Below the pieces are notes generated by a model. That model saw nothing but the letters and a program-made list of their open reading frames with translations, was not told where the DNA came from and searched no databases. 41,679 bases of DNA from SXRF01 sp964624555 (GTDB taxonomy: Bacteria > Pseudomonadota > Alphaproteobacteria > Rickettsiales > SXRF01): NCBI GenBank assembly GCA_964624555.1, contig CAZUXB010000021.1, positions 1 to 41,679 of the forward strand. The letters run 5' to 3'. The position numbers and the translations under genes are program-made. This document shows, piece by piece, positions 34,672 through 41,679 of the stretch (positions are counted from its first letter, which is position 1; each line of letters starts with the position of its first letter).

Positions 34672-35919
34672 ATGACAAAAATATTTATCGGAAACAACCT
34701 CAAAAAGACCAACAACAAATTATTTTTGGCTCTTATGCTTATAGGTTGCCTGCTGTTTGGCAGCCTAACCCCAAATAATGCACATGCTGCAACTGAGGCG
34801 CTATGCACTATGATAAAGGATCCAGGTGGTAGTGGGAAAATGATTGATAACCCACAATTTAAGATTACCAAATCAACTATAGTTTCCGATATAGTCGCTA
34901 AAATAAAACAGAGGCTGACCGGGATTACCTCAAAAACTTACGGTATAGTAATAGCAAATATATCGTTTCTGGCTGCACTTCAGGGAGTATTAACCCTCTA
35001 TATTGTAATTTACGGTATCCTGTTCACCACCGGGATGGTTCCGATGAAATTGTATGACTTTATAAACCGTTTAATTAAAATCGGCATCATAGTCATGCTT
35101 ACTTCGCCAAGTTCATGGACATTCTTTAACGGCTATGTGATTACTTTCTTCGATAGTTTAACCGATAATACTATTTTATATATAACCAACGCAAAGGCCA
35201 CCAGCGTTCCTATTATTAATTCAACAATATCCGGGTTAAATTCCCTTAGTGTGCTCGATAGCGTGGTTTCAAAGGTTATATCCTCAAAAATGTTTGCTGC
35301 GTTATTAGCCGCTGCTCTCACTAATGCCTATGGCCCATTCTACTTCCTTCTGCTGTTGCTCAGTATTTTAGCTTTCTTAAAATCGTTGATGACAGCAATG
35401 TGGGTTTACATAATGTCGCTGGTTATGAAAACCTTGCTATATGGGCTGGCCCCGATTTTTATACCAACAATTTTATTCCAGCGCACCAAGCATATATTTG
35501 ATGGCTGGGTTGCCCAGTTGGTGAACGCTACATTGCAGCCGATACTATTATTTATATTCTTCATATTCTTTGTAAAATTACTGGAGGGATCTTTAGATAG
35601 TATCCTGCAGACGCCTATATGCTTCAGTCAGTTGCCGGATGGTCAGCGCGGTTCGCCTTTTGACGTTTCCTTCTGGAGGTTCATGGATTTCAGCACCGGA
35701 GAATGGAAAGTTAATACAAAAGAGTGGAGTTTAGACAAACAGTTTCCGCTTAGCATAGTTTCTGTTCTTACATTCTTCACCATCTCGGAAATAGCCAGCC
35801 GCTTTAATACGGTTGTTATACAGATTTCTTCGCAAATATCGCAAGCAACCACTAACCTTTCTGCCGGTGTAGAAGGCGCCTTTGGAACTATGTGGTCTTC
35901 ATTCGGGGCAAAAAAGTAG
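34672..35919 (+). CDS. virB6: VirB6/TrbL-type T4SS membrane protein, third paralogue
   Basis: 415 residues from the ATG at 34672, with a signal sequence ending NAHA. A GTG at 34642 directly after the second copy's stop is an alternative start. The core resembles the other paralogues (KTLLYGLAPIFIPTILF, then HIFDGWVAQLVNATLQPILLFIFFIFFV), but the N-terminal cysteine spacing is not the same: only one cysteine (C33 region) is seen. All three copies are shorter than many Rickettsia VirB6 homologues. The next gene starts 17 bp downstream and may be co-transcribed. Confidence 0.83.
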   Translation: MTKIFIGNNLKKTNNKLFLALMLIGCLLFGSLTPNNAHAATEALCTMIKDPGGSGKMIDNPQFKITKSTIVSDIVAKIKQRLTGITSKTYGIVIANISFLAALQGVLTLYIVIYGILFTTGMVPMKLYDFINRLIKIGIIVMLTSPSSWTFFNGYVITFFDSLTDNTILYITNAKATSVPIINSTISGLNSLSVLDSVVSKVISSKMFAALLAAALTNAYGPFYFLLLLLSILAFLKSLMTAMWVYIMSLVMKTLLYGLAPIFIPTILFQRTKHIFDGWVAQLVNATLQPILLFIFFIFFVKLLEGSLDSILQTPICFSQLPDGQRGSPFDVSFWRFMDFSTGEWKVNTKEWSLDKQFPLSIVSVLTFFTISEIASRFNTVVIQISSQISQATTNLSAGVEGAFGTMWSSFGAKK

Positions 35920-35936
35920 GGTTGTAAGCTTTAACC

Positions 35937-36791
35937 ATGCAGGAAAATATTATAGAAAATATACTGGATCCAGTATTTCAGTATGCTTGGCATATAGCGT
36001 TTTTTTTCATAGTTTTTTCCCTGCTTGCCAAGCTGATGCCATGCAATAAAGACCAGCCTTTAATCCGCAAAGGACTAATCGTTGATTTGCTATATGGGCT
36101 GGTGATTCCGGTATTGTCCCAATATGTATTTATATTTTACCTGGCAATAGGATTTGGGATATTTTTCTATAGTGCCTCACAAGATGAGTTAAGTAACTAT
36201 CTGGCTAATGGTCACGGCTATCTCTCAACACTACCGATATGGATTCAGGCGGCTATAGTTTTTATACTGTCGGATATCTTGTTATACTGGCTGCACCGGC
36301 TTTTTCATGGCCCGAAAATGTGGAAATTCCATGCAGTCCATCACTCATCAAAGGTCATTGATTTTCTTTCTTCCCAGCGCTTCCACCCTATTAACAGCTG
36401 GCTTTCTTTCACCCTGGTGAATGCGCTGATGATAATTATCGGATTTTCACCACAATCAATTTCCATGATGGGGAGCTTCAACGTTGCATATTCTTATATG
36501 GTGCATGCTAATTTAAACTGGACATTCGGGCCGTTCTGCTACCTGTTTGCCAGCCCGGTTTTCCACCGCTGGCACCATACAACACAAAAAGAGGGGCTGG
36601 ATAAGAATTTTGCCCCTACCTTTCCTTTGCTGGACATTATGTTTGGAACCTATTACATGCCCAAAGGCAAATTACCGGAACAATACGGCATAACCGGTGT
36701 TGATATGCCGGAATCGTTTAGCAAACAGATAATATGGCCGTTCTACCATCCCGAAAGCAGTGGAGACACTGCAATCTCCGAACAAAACTAG
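35937..36791 (+). CDS. fatty-acid hydroxylase/sterol desaturase-family membrane enzyme
   Basis: 284 residues with several membrane helices and the three histidine clusters of the di-iron integral membrane hydroxylases: H120-x3-H124 (LHRLFH), H132-x2-HH136 (FHAVHH) and H210-x2-HH214 (FHRWHH). An additional histidine lies in MVHANL (H190). It would hydroxylate or desaturate a lipid using O2; the substrate is not evident. It begins 17 bp after the third virB6, so it may share the T4SS transcript. The stop codon TAG forms the first bases of a long palindrome shared with the convergent gene. Confidence 0.85.
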   Translation: MQENIIENILDPVFQYAWHIAFFFIVFSLLAKLMPCNKDQPLIRKGLIVDLLYGLVIPVLSQYVFIFYLAIGFGIFFYSASQDELSNYLANGHGYLSTLPIWIQAAIVFILSDILLYWLHRLFHGPKMWKFHAVHHSSKVIDFLSSQRFHPINSWLSFTLVNALMIIIGFSPQSISMMGSFNVAYSYMVHANLNWTFGPFCYLFASPVFHRWHHTTQKEGLDKNFAPTFPLLDIMFGTYYMPKGKLPEQYGITGVDMPESFSKQIIWPFYHPESSGDTAISEQN

Positions 36792-36842
36792 GTTCTATCG
36801 ACATTCACGCTAACGGCTAGCGTAAATGTCGACAGAACCTAG
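36788..36842. repeat. 55-bp near-perfect palindrome holding the stop codons of both flanking genes
   Basis: Arms of 25 bp (36788-36812 and 36818-36842) pair at 23 of 25 positions around a 5-base loop. Both ends are CTAG, so each convergent gene reads its TAG stop within an end of the palindrome. It could be a bidirectional terminator, although no strong T tract follows. It also resembles two terminal inverted repeats joined head to head with a TA or CTAG target duplication, that is, a tiny MITE. Confidence 0.7.
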
Positions 36843-37216
36843 CTGTTAAGCAGCTTATCAACATCATCATTGCTTAGTGGAGCTGCTTCTGTTGCTGCTG
36901 GCGGTGGGGACTGCTCTATTGCCTGAGAAACAACAGCATCCTGCTTAGATGGCGCTAAATTATCTTTCACATCAGTTTTAGCCGCCATTTGCATCACATT
37001 ATTGAAATGGATTACATTGTAGCCCAGCGGGTCATGGCGTTCGACTTTATAAATTTTCTTGATTTTGCATTGTGAAAGCGCATCAAGCGCAGAAGTAGCT
37101 TCTACCAGCTCAAAATTATTATAATCACTATACACACGGTATACGGTCGTATCGGAAGAACCCATCTCCTTGCGGGGGATAAATAATTCTTCAAATGGTT
37201 CTGTGGTCTGTTTCAT
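36839..37216 (-). CDS. unrecognised small hydrophilic protein
   Basis: 125 residues, no signal peptide or membrane segment. The N-terminal half (about 20-80) may be folded (TVYRVYSDYNNFELVEATSA, then IYKVERHDPLGYNVI). The C-terminal part is a proline/alanine-rich linker that ends in LSNDDVDKLLNS, which resembles the short 'LSxxEIDxLL' peptide found at the N-terminus of flagellar-switch and related proteins. I can give no function. The stop codon lies in the end of a long palindrome. The 5' side is a short-period repeat region separating it from the PAS-like gene. Confidence 0.65.
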   Translation of the reverse strand: MKQTTEPFEELFIPRKEMGSSDTTVYRVYSDYNNFELVEATSALDALSQCKIKKIYKVERHDPLGYNVIHFNNVMQMAAKTDVKDNLAPSKQDAVVSQAIEQSPPPAATEAAPLSNDDVDKLLNS

Positions 37217-37233
37217 ATTTCCTCTTTCTGGAA

Positions 37234-37303
37234 GTTACCAGTTAACTGTTACGAGTTACCAGTAACTAACATCCGGTAACAGGTAACTGATAACAGGTAA
37301 CTA
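37234..37303. repeat. short-period GTTACC repeat forming an inverted pair
   Basis: GTTACCAGTTAACTGTTACG and GAGTTACCAGTAAC on the left face GGTAACAGGTAACTGATAAC on the right; units of 7-9 bases recur in each arm and the arms are complementary. It lies directly upstream of a small minus-strand gene. The plan is the same as at 24298-24382 and 40394-40481, but the unit sequence differs. Confidence 0.65.
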
Positions 37304-37331
37304 ATTTACGACAAATACCCACAAACCAGAA

Positions 37332-37808
37332 TCAATACGCCTTCCAACGCATAACCCCAAACAAGTGAGTAACCTGTCCGTCTTCATTACCAAGAGGAAC
37401 AATGCAAGTTCTGTACCGAACTTTCATATGGTGGGTATTAACAAACTCACCTTCATCAATAACCGGATGTTTTTCTTTAACAACTTCTTCAATTTTTTTT
37501 ATGTTCGGAACCTTTGTAGTCGAAAGCAGACGCAAAGCCATATCAGGACTATTAGGATTATCTCCAAACGCACCAACGAGAGCTGAACCCATATAGCTGT
37601 AACGGTAGCCTATGCGCTTTACCACATCATCAAGGCTGATAAGGAAGCAATAATCCCAGATATGTGCTATATCATCAGGTTCGATTTCACTCTCGCTGGG
37701 GAAATTACGCCCTGCTGCCAGCTTTTGCCAGTAAGTAAGCAGCTCATCATGGCAACGGTGATGAAGTCCGCTGGTCTGGTTATTTTTTATTTTAGTATTT
37801 TGCGTCAT
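37332..37808 (-). CDS. PAS_5-like domain protein
   Basis: 158 residues matching the alphaproteobacterial PAS_5 type: CHDELLTYWQKLAAGRNFPSESEIEPDDIAHIWDYCFLISLDD, then GYRYSYMGSALVGAFGDN, and a late strand VRYRTCIVPLGNEDGQVTHLFGV. No output domain is attached. It probably acts as a small sensor or protein-interaction module; the ligand is unknown. It is separated from lon by a clear terminator, so it has its own promoter in the remaining 50 bp. Confidence 0.7.
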   Translation of the reverse strand: MTQNTKIKNNQTSGLHHRCHDELLTYWQKLAAGRNFPSESEIEPDDIAHIWDYCFLISLDDVVKRIGYRYSYMGSALVGAFGDNPNSPDMALRLLSTTKVPNIKKIEEVVKEKHPVIDEGEFVNTHHMKVRYRTCIVPLGNEDGQVTHLFGVMRWKAY

Positions 37809-37860
37809 ATCTGGGGATTATAGCATAAAATTATATCGTTGTATAACCATAAAGAAAGAA

Positions 37861-37896
37861 AATCCCTATATGGTACTGCTGTAACATATAGGGATT
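37861..37896 (-). terminator. rho-independent terminator of lon
   Basis: A perfect 12-bp stem (AATCCCTATATG / CATATAGGGATT) with a 12-base loop lies 23 bp beyond the lon stop. On the minus strand it is followed by TTCTTTCTTT, a usable T tract. Confidence 0.75.
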
Positions 37897-37919
37897 AAAA
37901 GAATTTTATTAAAATATTG

Positions 37920-40273
37920 CTAATGCGTAACTACCCCAGCTTCGCCATCAGGTTTGATAAGGACTGGTCCGGCTGCCTTAGGCTCGGTCCATTCAACGGC
38001 CACTGGCTGGCGAACCAAAGCATGTGAAAGAACTTCATCAACTGTTGAAACAGGGATAATGGTGAGTTCTTTTTTCACGTTATCCGGTATCTCCTCGAGG
38101 TCTTTGACGTTCTCCTGCGGAATGAGCACCGTGGTGATGCCGCCACGCAGTGCCGCCAGAAGCTTTTCCTTAAGCCCACCAATGCCGAGAACGCGGCCGC
38201 GCAGGGTCACTTCCCCGGTCATCGCCACGTTCTTCTTCACCGGAATACCGGTAAGAGCTGAAACAATGGCCGTGGTCATACCGATACCAGCAGACGGACC
38301 ATCCTTCGGGGTTGCGCCTTCGGGAACGTGCACGTGGATATCGCGGGTCTGGAAGGTCGGCGGAATAATGCCGAAATCCAGCGAGCGCGAACGCACGTAA
38401 GATATCGCGGCCTGCACCGATTCCTGCATCACATCGCCAAGTTTACCGGTGATGGAAGTTTTGCCCTTGCCCGGCATGGTCACAGCTTCGATGACCAGCA
38501 GGTCGCCGCCGACTTCGGTCCAGGCCAAGCCAGTAACCATTCCCACCAGATCCTCTTTCTCCGCCTCGCCATAGGTAAAGCGGCGAACGCCAGCGAATTT
38601 GCCGAGGTTGCTGGAAGTAACCTTCACCGAATTCTTGCCTTTAAGCAGGATATCCTTCACCGCTTTGCGCGTCATGTTGGATATTTCGCGCTCCAAGTTA
38701 CGCACACCTGATTCGCGGGTGTAATAACGAATCGTTTCGCGTAGCGCCTCATCAGAAACCGACCATTCGCCCTTCTTAATCCCGTGATTCTTGATCTGCT
38801 TGGGAATAAGATATTGCTTGGCGATATTTACCTTCTCATCCTCGGTATAGCCCGGAATACGGATAATTTCCAAACGGTCGAGCAGAGGACGCGGCATGTT
38901 CAGCGAATTAGCAGTGGCCACAAACATCACATCCGACAGGTCATAATCGAGTTCGAGATAATGGTCGTTGAACGCCTTGTTCTGTTCCGGATCGAGCACC
39001 TCCAGCAAAGCTGCNNNNNNNNNNGGCTGGATTTTACTTCTGTCAGCGACTGGATAAGCTTGCCCGGCATCGAACCAATATAGGTACGGCGGTGACCGCG
39101 AATCTCCGCCGCATCACGCACGCCGCCAAGCGATATGCGCACGAAATTGCGGCCAGTAGCGCGGGCTATGGATTTCGCCAGCGAGGTTTTACCCACACCC
39201 GGAGGGCCAACAATACACAGAACCTGCCCTTTCACCTGTTTAGTGCGCTGCTGCACCGCCAGATATTCCAGCGTGCGTTCTTTGACCTTTTCGAGGCCGT
39301 AATGATCCTGGTCGAGAATCTTCTGCGCGTTCTTCAGGTCGCTGATGATACGCGTAGGTTTTTTCCAGGGTATCGACAGTATCCACTCCAGATAGTTGCG
39401 GATAACCGACGCTTCCGCCGACATCGCGCTCATTGAGCGCAGTTTTTTCACTTCCGAAGCAACTTTTTCCCTGGCTTCCTTGGAGAGTTTTATTTTGGCG
39501 AGTTTGGCTTCCAGTTCGCCGATCTCATCCTTGCCGTCCTCGCCCTCGCCCAGTTCTTTCTGGATGGCTTTCATCTGCTCATTCAGGTAATATTCGCGCT
39601 GGGTTTTTTCCATCTGGCGCTTTACGCGAGAACGAATGCGGCGCTCAGTATTGAGCACGGAAATTTCATTTTCCATCAGCGAGAAAATATGTTCAAGGCG
39701 ACTGGTGACAGTAAGCATCTCCAGAATTTTCTGCTTTTCAGAGATATCCACCGACATATGCGCGGCGATAGTATCAGCAAGCAGGCTCGGGCTGGTTATT
39801 TTGCTGACCGTGCCCAGCGTTTCCGGCTGGATCTTTTTATTCAGTTTTACATATTGTTCAAACTGGCCTAGAACCGTGCGGAACATAGCTTCGGCTTCTT
39901 CTTTGTTGCCAACTTCTTCAAGCGCCGGCTCAGCAACAACCTGAAAATAGTCTTGGTTATTCAGGAACTCAGTAATCCTTGCCCGCGCCGAACCTTCCAC
40001 CAGCACTTTTACCGTGCCATCAGGCAGACGTAACAGTTGTAATATGTTGCCAATCGTACCCATGCGGTATACATCACCCTCGCGCGGGTCATCAACACCG
40101 CCATTTTTCTGGGTTACAAGCAGTATTTTCCCCTCGCGTTTTACAACTTCTTCCAGTGCACGTACAGACTTTTCGCGACCTACAAACAATGGCACCACCA
40201 TTGACGGAAACACCACGATGTCACGTAAAGGAAGAATTGGATAAATGTTAGAAGGCTGTTGATTTTGTAGCAT
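37920..40273 (-). CDS. lon: ATP-dependent protease Lon (assembly gap inside)
   Basis: Cytoplasmic AAA+ serine protease for misfolded and regulatory proteins. From the ATG at 40273 it has the LON N-terminal domain (PILPLRDIVVFPSMVVPLFVGRE), a coiled central region (REYYLNEQMKAIQKELGE), and Walker A GPPGVGKT. After the gap come LLEVLDPEQNKAF, the alpha-helical region, and the protease domain with the catalytic serine in DGPSAGIGM and the lysine in GGLKEKLLAA. Ten N at 39015-39024 stand for about 62 missing bases that encode Walker B (LLDEIDK in the family). The frame differs on the two sides only because the N length is a placeholder, so I call the gene intact. Confidence 0.93.
39015..39024. 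other. assembly gap (N) inside lon
   Basis: A placeholder of ten N. The codons on both sides demand a true length of 3n+2. The conserved Lon segment between LTEVKSS and AALLEVLDPEQN suggests about 62 bases. Confidence 0.9.
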
Positions 40274-40393
40274 ATTATGTATAATACCTATTCTGTTTTG
40301 ATAAATTTTTAGCTGTTAGCTTAAGAATTCATTTGCTTCTCAGCTCTAATATAATAGAACTATTGGGCTTTTACTAGGGGGAGTTGGAAGTAT

Positions 40394-40481
40394 TTAGTGG
40401 TAAGTGGTAAGCAGTAAGGTTAATATATTGTATTTAATAAATAAAATACTCTTCTCTCTTACCACTAAATACTCACCACTG
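40394..40481. repeat. short-period TAGTGGTAAG repeat forming an inverted pair
   Basis: TTAGTGGTAAGTGGTAAGCA (40394-40413, arm extends to 40418) faces CTTACCACTAAATACTCACC (arm 40458-40481) across an AT-rich loop. It is directly followed by the palindrome GCTCCCTTCGGGAGC at 40481-40495, which ends 4 bases before the tRNA gene. The plan is the same as the repeats at 24298 and 37234. Confidence 0.6.
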
Positions 40482-40499
40482 CTCCCTTCGGGAGCGCAT

Positions 40500-40584
40500 G
40501 CGGATGTGGCGAAATTGGTAGACGCATCAGATTTAGGTTCTGACGCCGCGAGGCGTGGGGGTTCAAGTCCCTCTATCCGCACCA
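40500..40584 (+). tRNA. tRNA-Leu (UAG anticodon)
   Basis: Class II tRNA of 85 nt including an encoded CCA. The acceptor GCGGATG pairs with TATCCGC (one G-U). The D arm contains AAATTGGTAGACGC. The anticodon stem TCAGA/TCTGA encloses the loop TTTAGGT, anticodon TAG at 40534-40536. A long variable arm (GCCGCGAGGC) and the T loop GGTTCAAGTCC follow. A dispersed repeat starts immediately after the CCA. Confidence 0.95.
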
Positions 40585-40693
40585 GCCTACGCTCTGCGAG
40601 CTACGGCTCGGCAAGCCTTCTTCAGGCTTGATGAGACGTAGGAGCAGCTAAGCGGAGGCTGTCGCGCCGTAGTGCGCAAGCACGAAGGCGGAC
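40585..40693 (+). repeat. dispersed repeat starting at the tRNA 3' end (copy A)
   Basis: The repeat begins GCCTACGCTCTGCGAGCTAC directly after the tRNA CCA. The first 33 bases, plus the preceding ACCA of the tRNA, recur exactly in inverse orientation at 41220-41256. The rest, including GGCTGTCGCGCCGT and AAGCACGAAGG, recurs with differences. No gene is present. Confidence 0.8.
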
Positions 40694-40709
40694 TTTAACC
40701 TCTAAAACC

Positions 40710-40895
40710 CTACTCCTCATCCTTATCCAGCTCATGGCCTTCGAGTAGTTTTTTGGCCTTTTCCTTGCGCGCTTTTTCTTTTTGTTTCTGCTCTTTGGTC
40801 TGGCCGAATTTGGCGCGGTTCTGCGCGGCCTTTTTCTCTTTTTTCATCTTCTGGGTGGCTTTTCTGGCCTTCCCAAAATTTATCACGACACTCAT
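40710..40895 (-). CDS. DUF4169-family small basic protein
   Basis: 61 residues matching the alphaproteobacterial DUF4169 family: start VVINFGKARKATQK, then AAQNRAKFGQTKEQK and the closing LLEGHELD. It is highly charged and probably one long helix. The function is unknown. It lies between two repeat elements and has no close operon partner. Confidence 0.85.
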   Translation of the reverse strand: MSVVINFGKARKATQKMKKEKKAAQNRAKFGQTKEQKQKEKARKEKAKKLLEGHELDKDEE

Positions 40896-40921
40896 AAAAA
40901 CCCCTCATCTTCATGTTTTAT

Positions 40922-41021
40922 GTCATTCCGATTGAGCGCAGCGACAGAGGAATCTTTGCAAAATAAACAATTTAATAGTGCAAAGATATCTCCCCCGCAA
41001 CATGTGCGGGGTCGAGATGAC
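40922..41021. repeat. palindromic repeat with GTCATTCC/GATGAC ends
   Basis: The left end is GTCATTCCGATTGAGCGCAG, the right end GCGGGGTCGAGATGAC. Internal CTTTGCA/TGCAAAG arms and a CCCCGCAACATGTGCGGGG hairpin are present. It belongs to the same broad type as 9058-9125 and 23357-23438. It lies just upstream of the DUF4169 start on the minus strand. Confidence 0.7.
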
Positions 41022-41159
41022 AAATTATATCATAATTTCATCATACATGATGATTACTAATAAAGAGCTAAGAGTGCTTAATTTACGCCATGCGAACAGG
41101 GTTGGCGCGGCGGCTGTGAGCATGGCGGTAGAGGACTGACAAATGACCTGCTAGCACAT

Positions 41160-41252
41160 GTCCTCCTTCGTGCTTCGCACCACGGCGCGACAGCCAACGC
41201 TTTGCTGCTTGCTCGTCTCGGCTTGCCGAGCCGTAGCTCGCAGAGCGTAGGC
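41160..41252 (-). repeat. dispersed repeat, inverted copy B
   Basis: Inverse copy of 40585-40693. The outermost 33 bases (41220-41252) are identical, and identity extends 4 bases more (41253-41256), where the sequence reads ACCA on the minus strand. The inner part is similar with small gaps. Confidence 0.8.
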
Positions 41253-41398
41253 TGGTGGTCCGTAGTGGAATAACCTCGAACCGCTTTTGCCAGTTTATAG
41301 ACTCCATTAACGGGTTAGGCAAGGCCATAGAAGCCGCGCCAAAACTGGACGGAAATAGCTTCCAGTGGGAGCCGCTGGTAACAGCGGCATGAAAGAAT
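41253..41398. other. non-annotated stretch with hairpins and a possible gene remnant
   Basis: No recognised gene. On the plus strand a frame from GTG 41255 to TGA 41392 would give 45 residues (including FIDSINGLGKAIEAAPKL), which looks protein-like but I do not know it. The same bases hold a hairpin with a GTAA tetraloop at 41371-41388 (7-bp stem GCCGCTG/CAGCGGC) and a weaker one at 41345-41365. Remnant gene and structured RNA are both possible. Confidence 0.25.
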
Positions 41399-41425
41399 AA
41401 GGGGCAAGAACTCTGCTTGCCCCTT
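41399..41425. terminator. bidirectional terminator-like hairpin
   Basis: A perfect 10-bp stem (AAGGGGCAAG / CTTGCCCCTT) around a 7-base loop lies 24 bp beyond the stop of the DUF3768 gene. The plus side reads CCCTTTCTAATTT, and the minus side reads TTATTCTTTC after the stem. It can end transcription from either side. Confidence 0.7.
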
Positions 41426-41448
41426 TCTAATTTGGTAAATGTCAGGTG

Positions 41449-41679
41449 TTAATACTCACTCGCCATCATGATGGTGAGTACGCGGGTGGTAACATTTGGG
41501 TCGGCTGGGTTTTCTGACCCGAAACAAAGTGTGTGATCGTAATAGTCGATTTTCCAAAAGAAATCTTGGCCATCGATTACCACTTTCCCGAAGTCATGTT
41601 CGCCGTATGGGTCGTTCTCATGCACAACTTCTTCGGAATCCTGCACAGTTTCGCCGGTATGCTGCACAAAATCGTCAAA
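41449..41679 (-). CDS. DUF3768-family protein, 5' end beyond the window
   Basis: The C-terminal 76 or so residues of a DUF3768 protein, a small alphaproteobacterial family. Conserved parts: NDPYGEHDFGKVVIDGQDFFWKI (seen in pieces), DYYDHTLCFGSENPADP and the ending TRVLTIMMASEY. The frame remains open to the window edge and the family has more N-terminal sequence, so the gene is cut here; the GTG near 41667 is probably not its start. The function is unknown. Confidence 0.85.
   Translation of the reverse strand, partial: FDDFVQHTGETVQDSEEVVHENDPYGEHDFGKVVIDGQDFFWKIDYYDHTLCFGSENPADPNVTTRVLTIMMASEY

Noticed and set aside
37234..37303. Iterons of a replication origin, or a CRISPR array
   Set aside because: Units are 7-9 bases, degenerate and in inverted orientation; no spacers, no rep or cas genes, no DnaA boxes seen.
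40404..40631. Open frame of 75 codons on the plus strand
   Set aside because: It reads straight through the tRNA-Leu gene and into the dispersed repeat.
41083..41328. Open frame of 81 codons on the minus strand
   Set aside because: Most of it is the inverted dispersed repeat (SLRSASYGSAS), a known kind of spurious translation; the rest has no support.

Overview
The window looks like a chromosomal segment of a moderate-GC alphaproteobacterium, probably from a metagenome or draft assembly because two runs of ten N break otherwise intact genes. The lineage clues are small alphaproteobacterial families (DUF4169, DUF3768, a PAS_5-like protein), an alphaproteobacterial phoR-pstCAB order, and a type IV secretion locus ordered virB3-virB4-virB6-virB6-virB6. 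That last order is the one known from Rickettsiales (rvh system). I would place it in or near Rickettsiales or a neighbouring deep alphaproteobacterial order, but the sequence does not settle which.

Positions 1-18582 and 23488-25437 are a surface-polysaccharide region. It holds a GT-B/capsule-type protein, a second GT-B-like protein, a CMP-sugar synthetase-like cytidylyltransferase, and an unrecognised protein with two HTH-like repeats. Next comes a tightly overlapping minus-strand operon (12780 to 4808): YfhO-like membrane protein, B12-binding radical SAM protein, UbiA-type prenyltransferase, HAD phosphatase, a double-methyltransferase fusion and a third methyltransferase. Two GT2 enzymes, the complete dTDP-L-rhamnose operon rfbBADC, an initiating phosphoglycosyl transferase, a WaaE/KdtX-like GT2 and a GT4 complete the set. 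Together they suggest synthesis of a rhamnose-containing, lipid-linked surface glycan. The UbiA plus HAD pair suggests an additional polyprenyl-phosphate-linked pentose donor.

A phosphate block, phoR-pstC-pstA-pstB (18705-23228), sits inside this region without pstS, phoU or phoB. After the glycan genes come an orphan pseudopilin, RNase D, two unrecognised small proteins, and the T4SS genes virB3, virB4 and three virB6 paralogues, followed by a fatty-acid hydroxylase/sterol desaturase-family protein. The most striking signal is upstream of virB3: two 11-bp direct repeats that match a Pho box at 16 of 18 positions, exactly 10 bp from a TATACT -10 element. This would place the secretion system under phosphate-starvation control.

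The right end holds a small unknown protein, a PAS-like protein, lon (with an N gap over its Walker B region), tRNA-Leu(UAG), a DUF4169 protein and the end of a DUF3768 protein. The window is rich in short palindromic repeats. One lies in frame inside the UbiA gene. One forms the shared stop-codon region of two convergent genes. A nested cluster follows pstB. An inverted pair begins at the 3' end of the tRNA.
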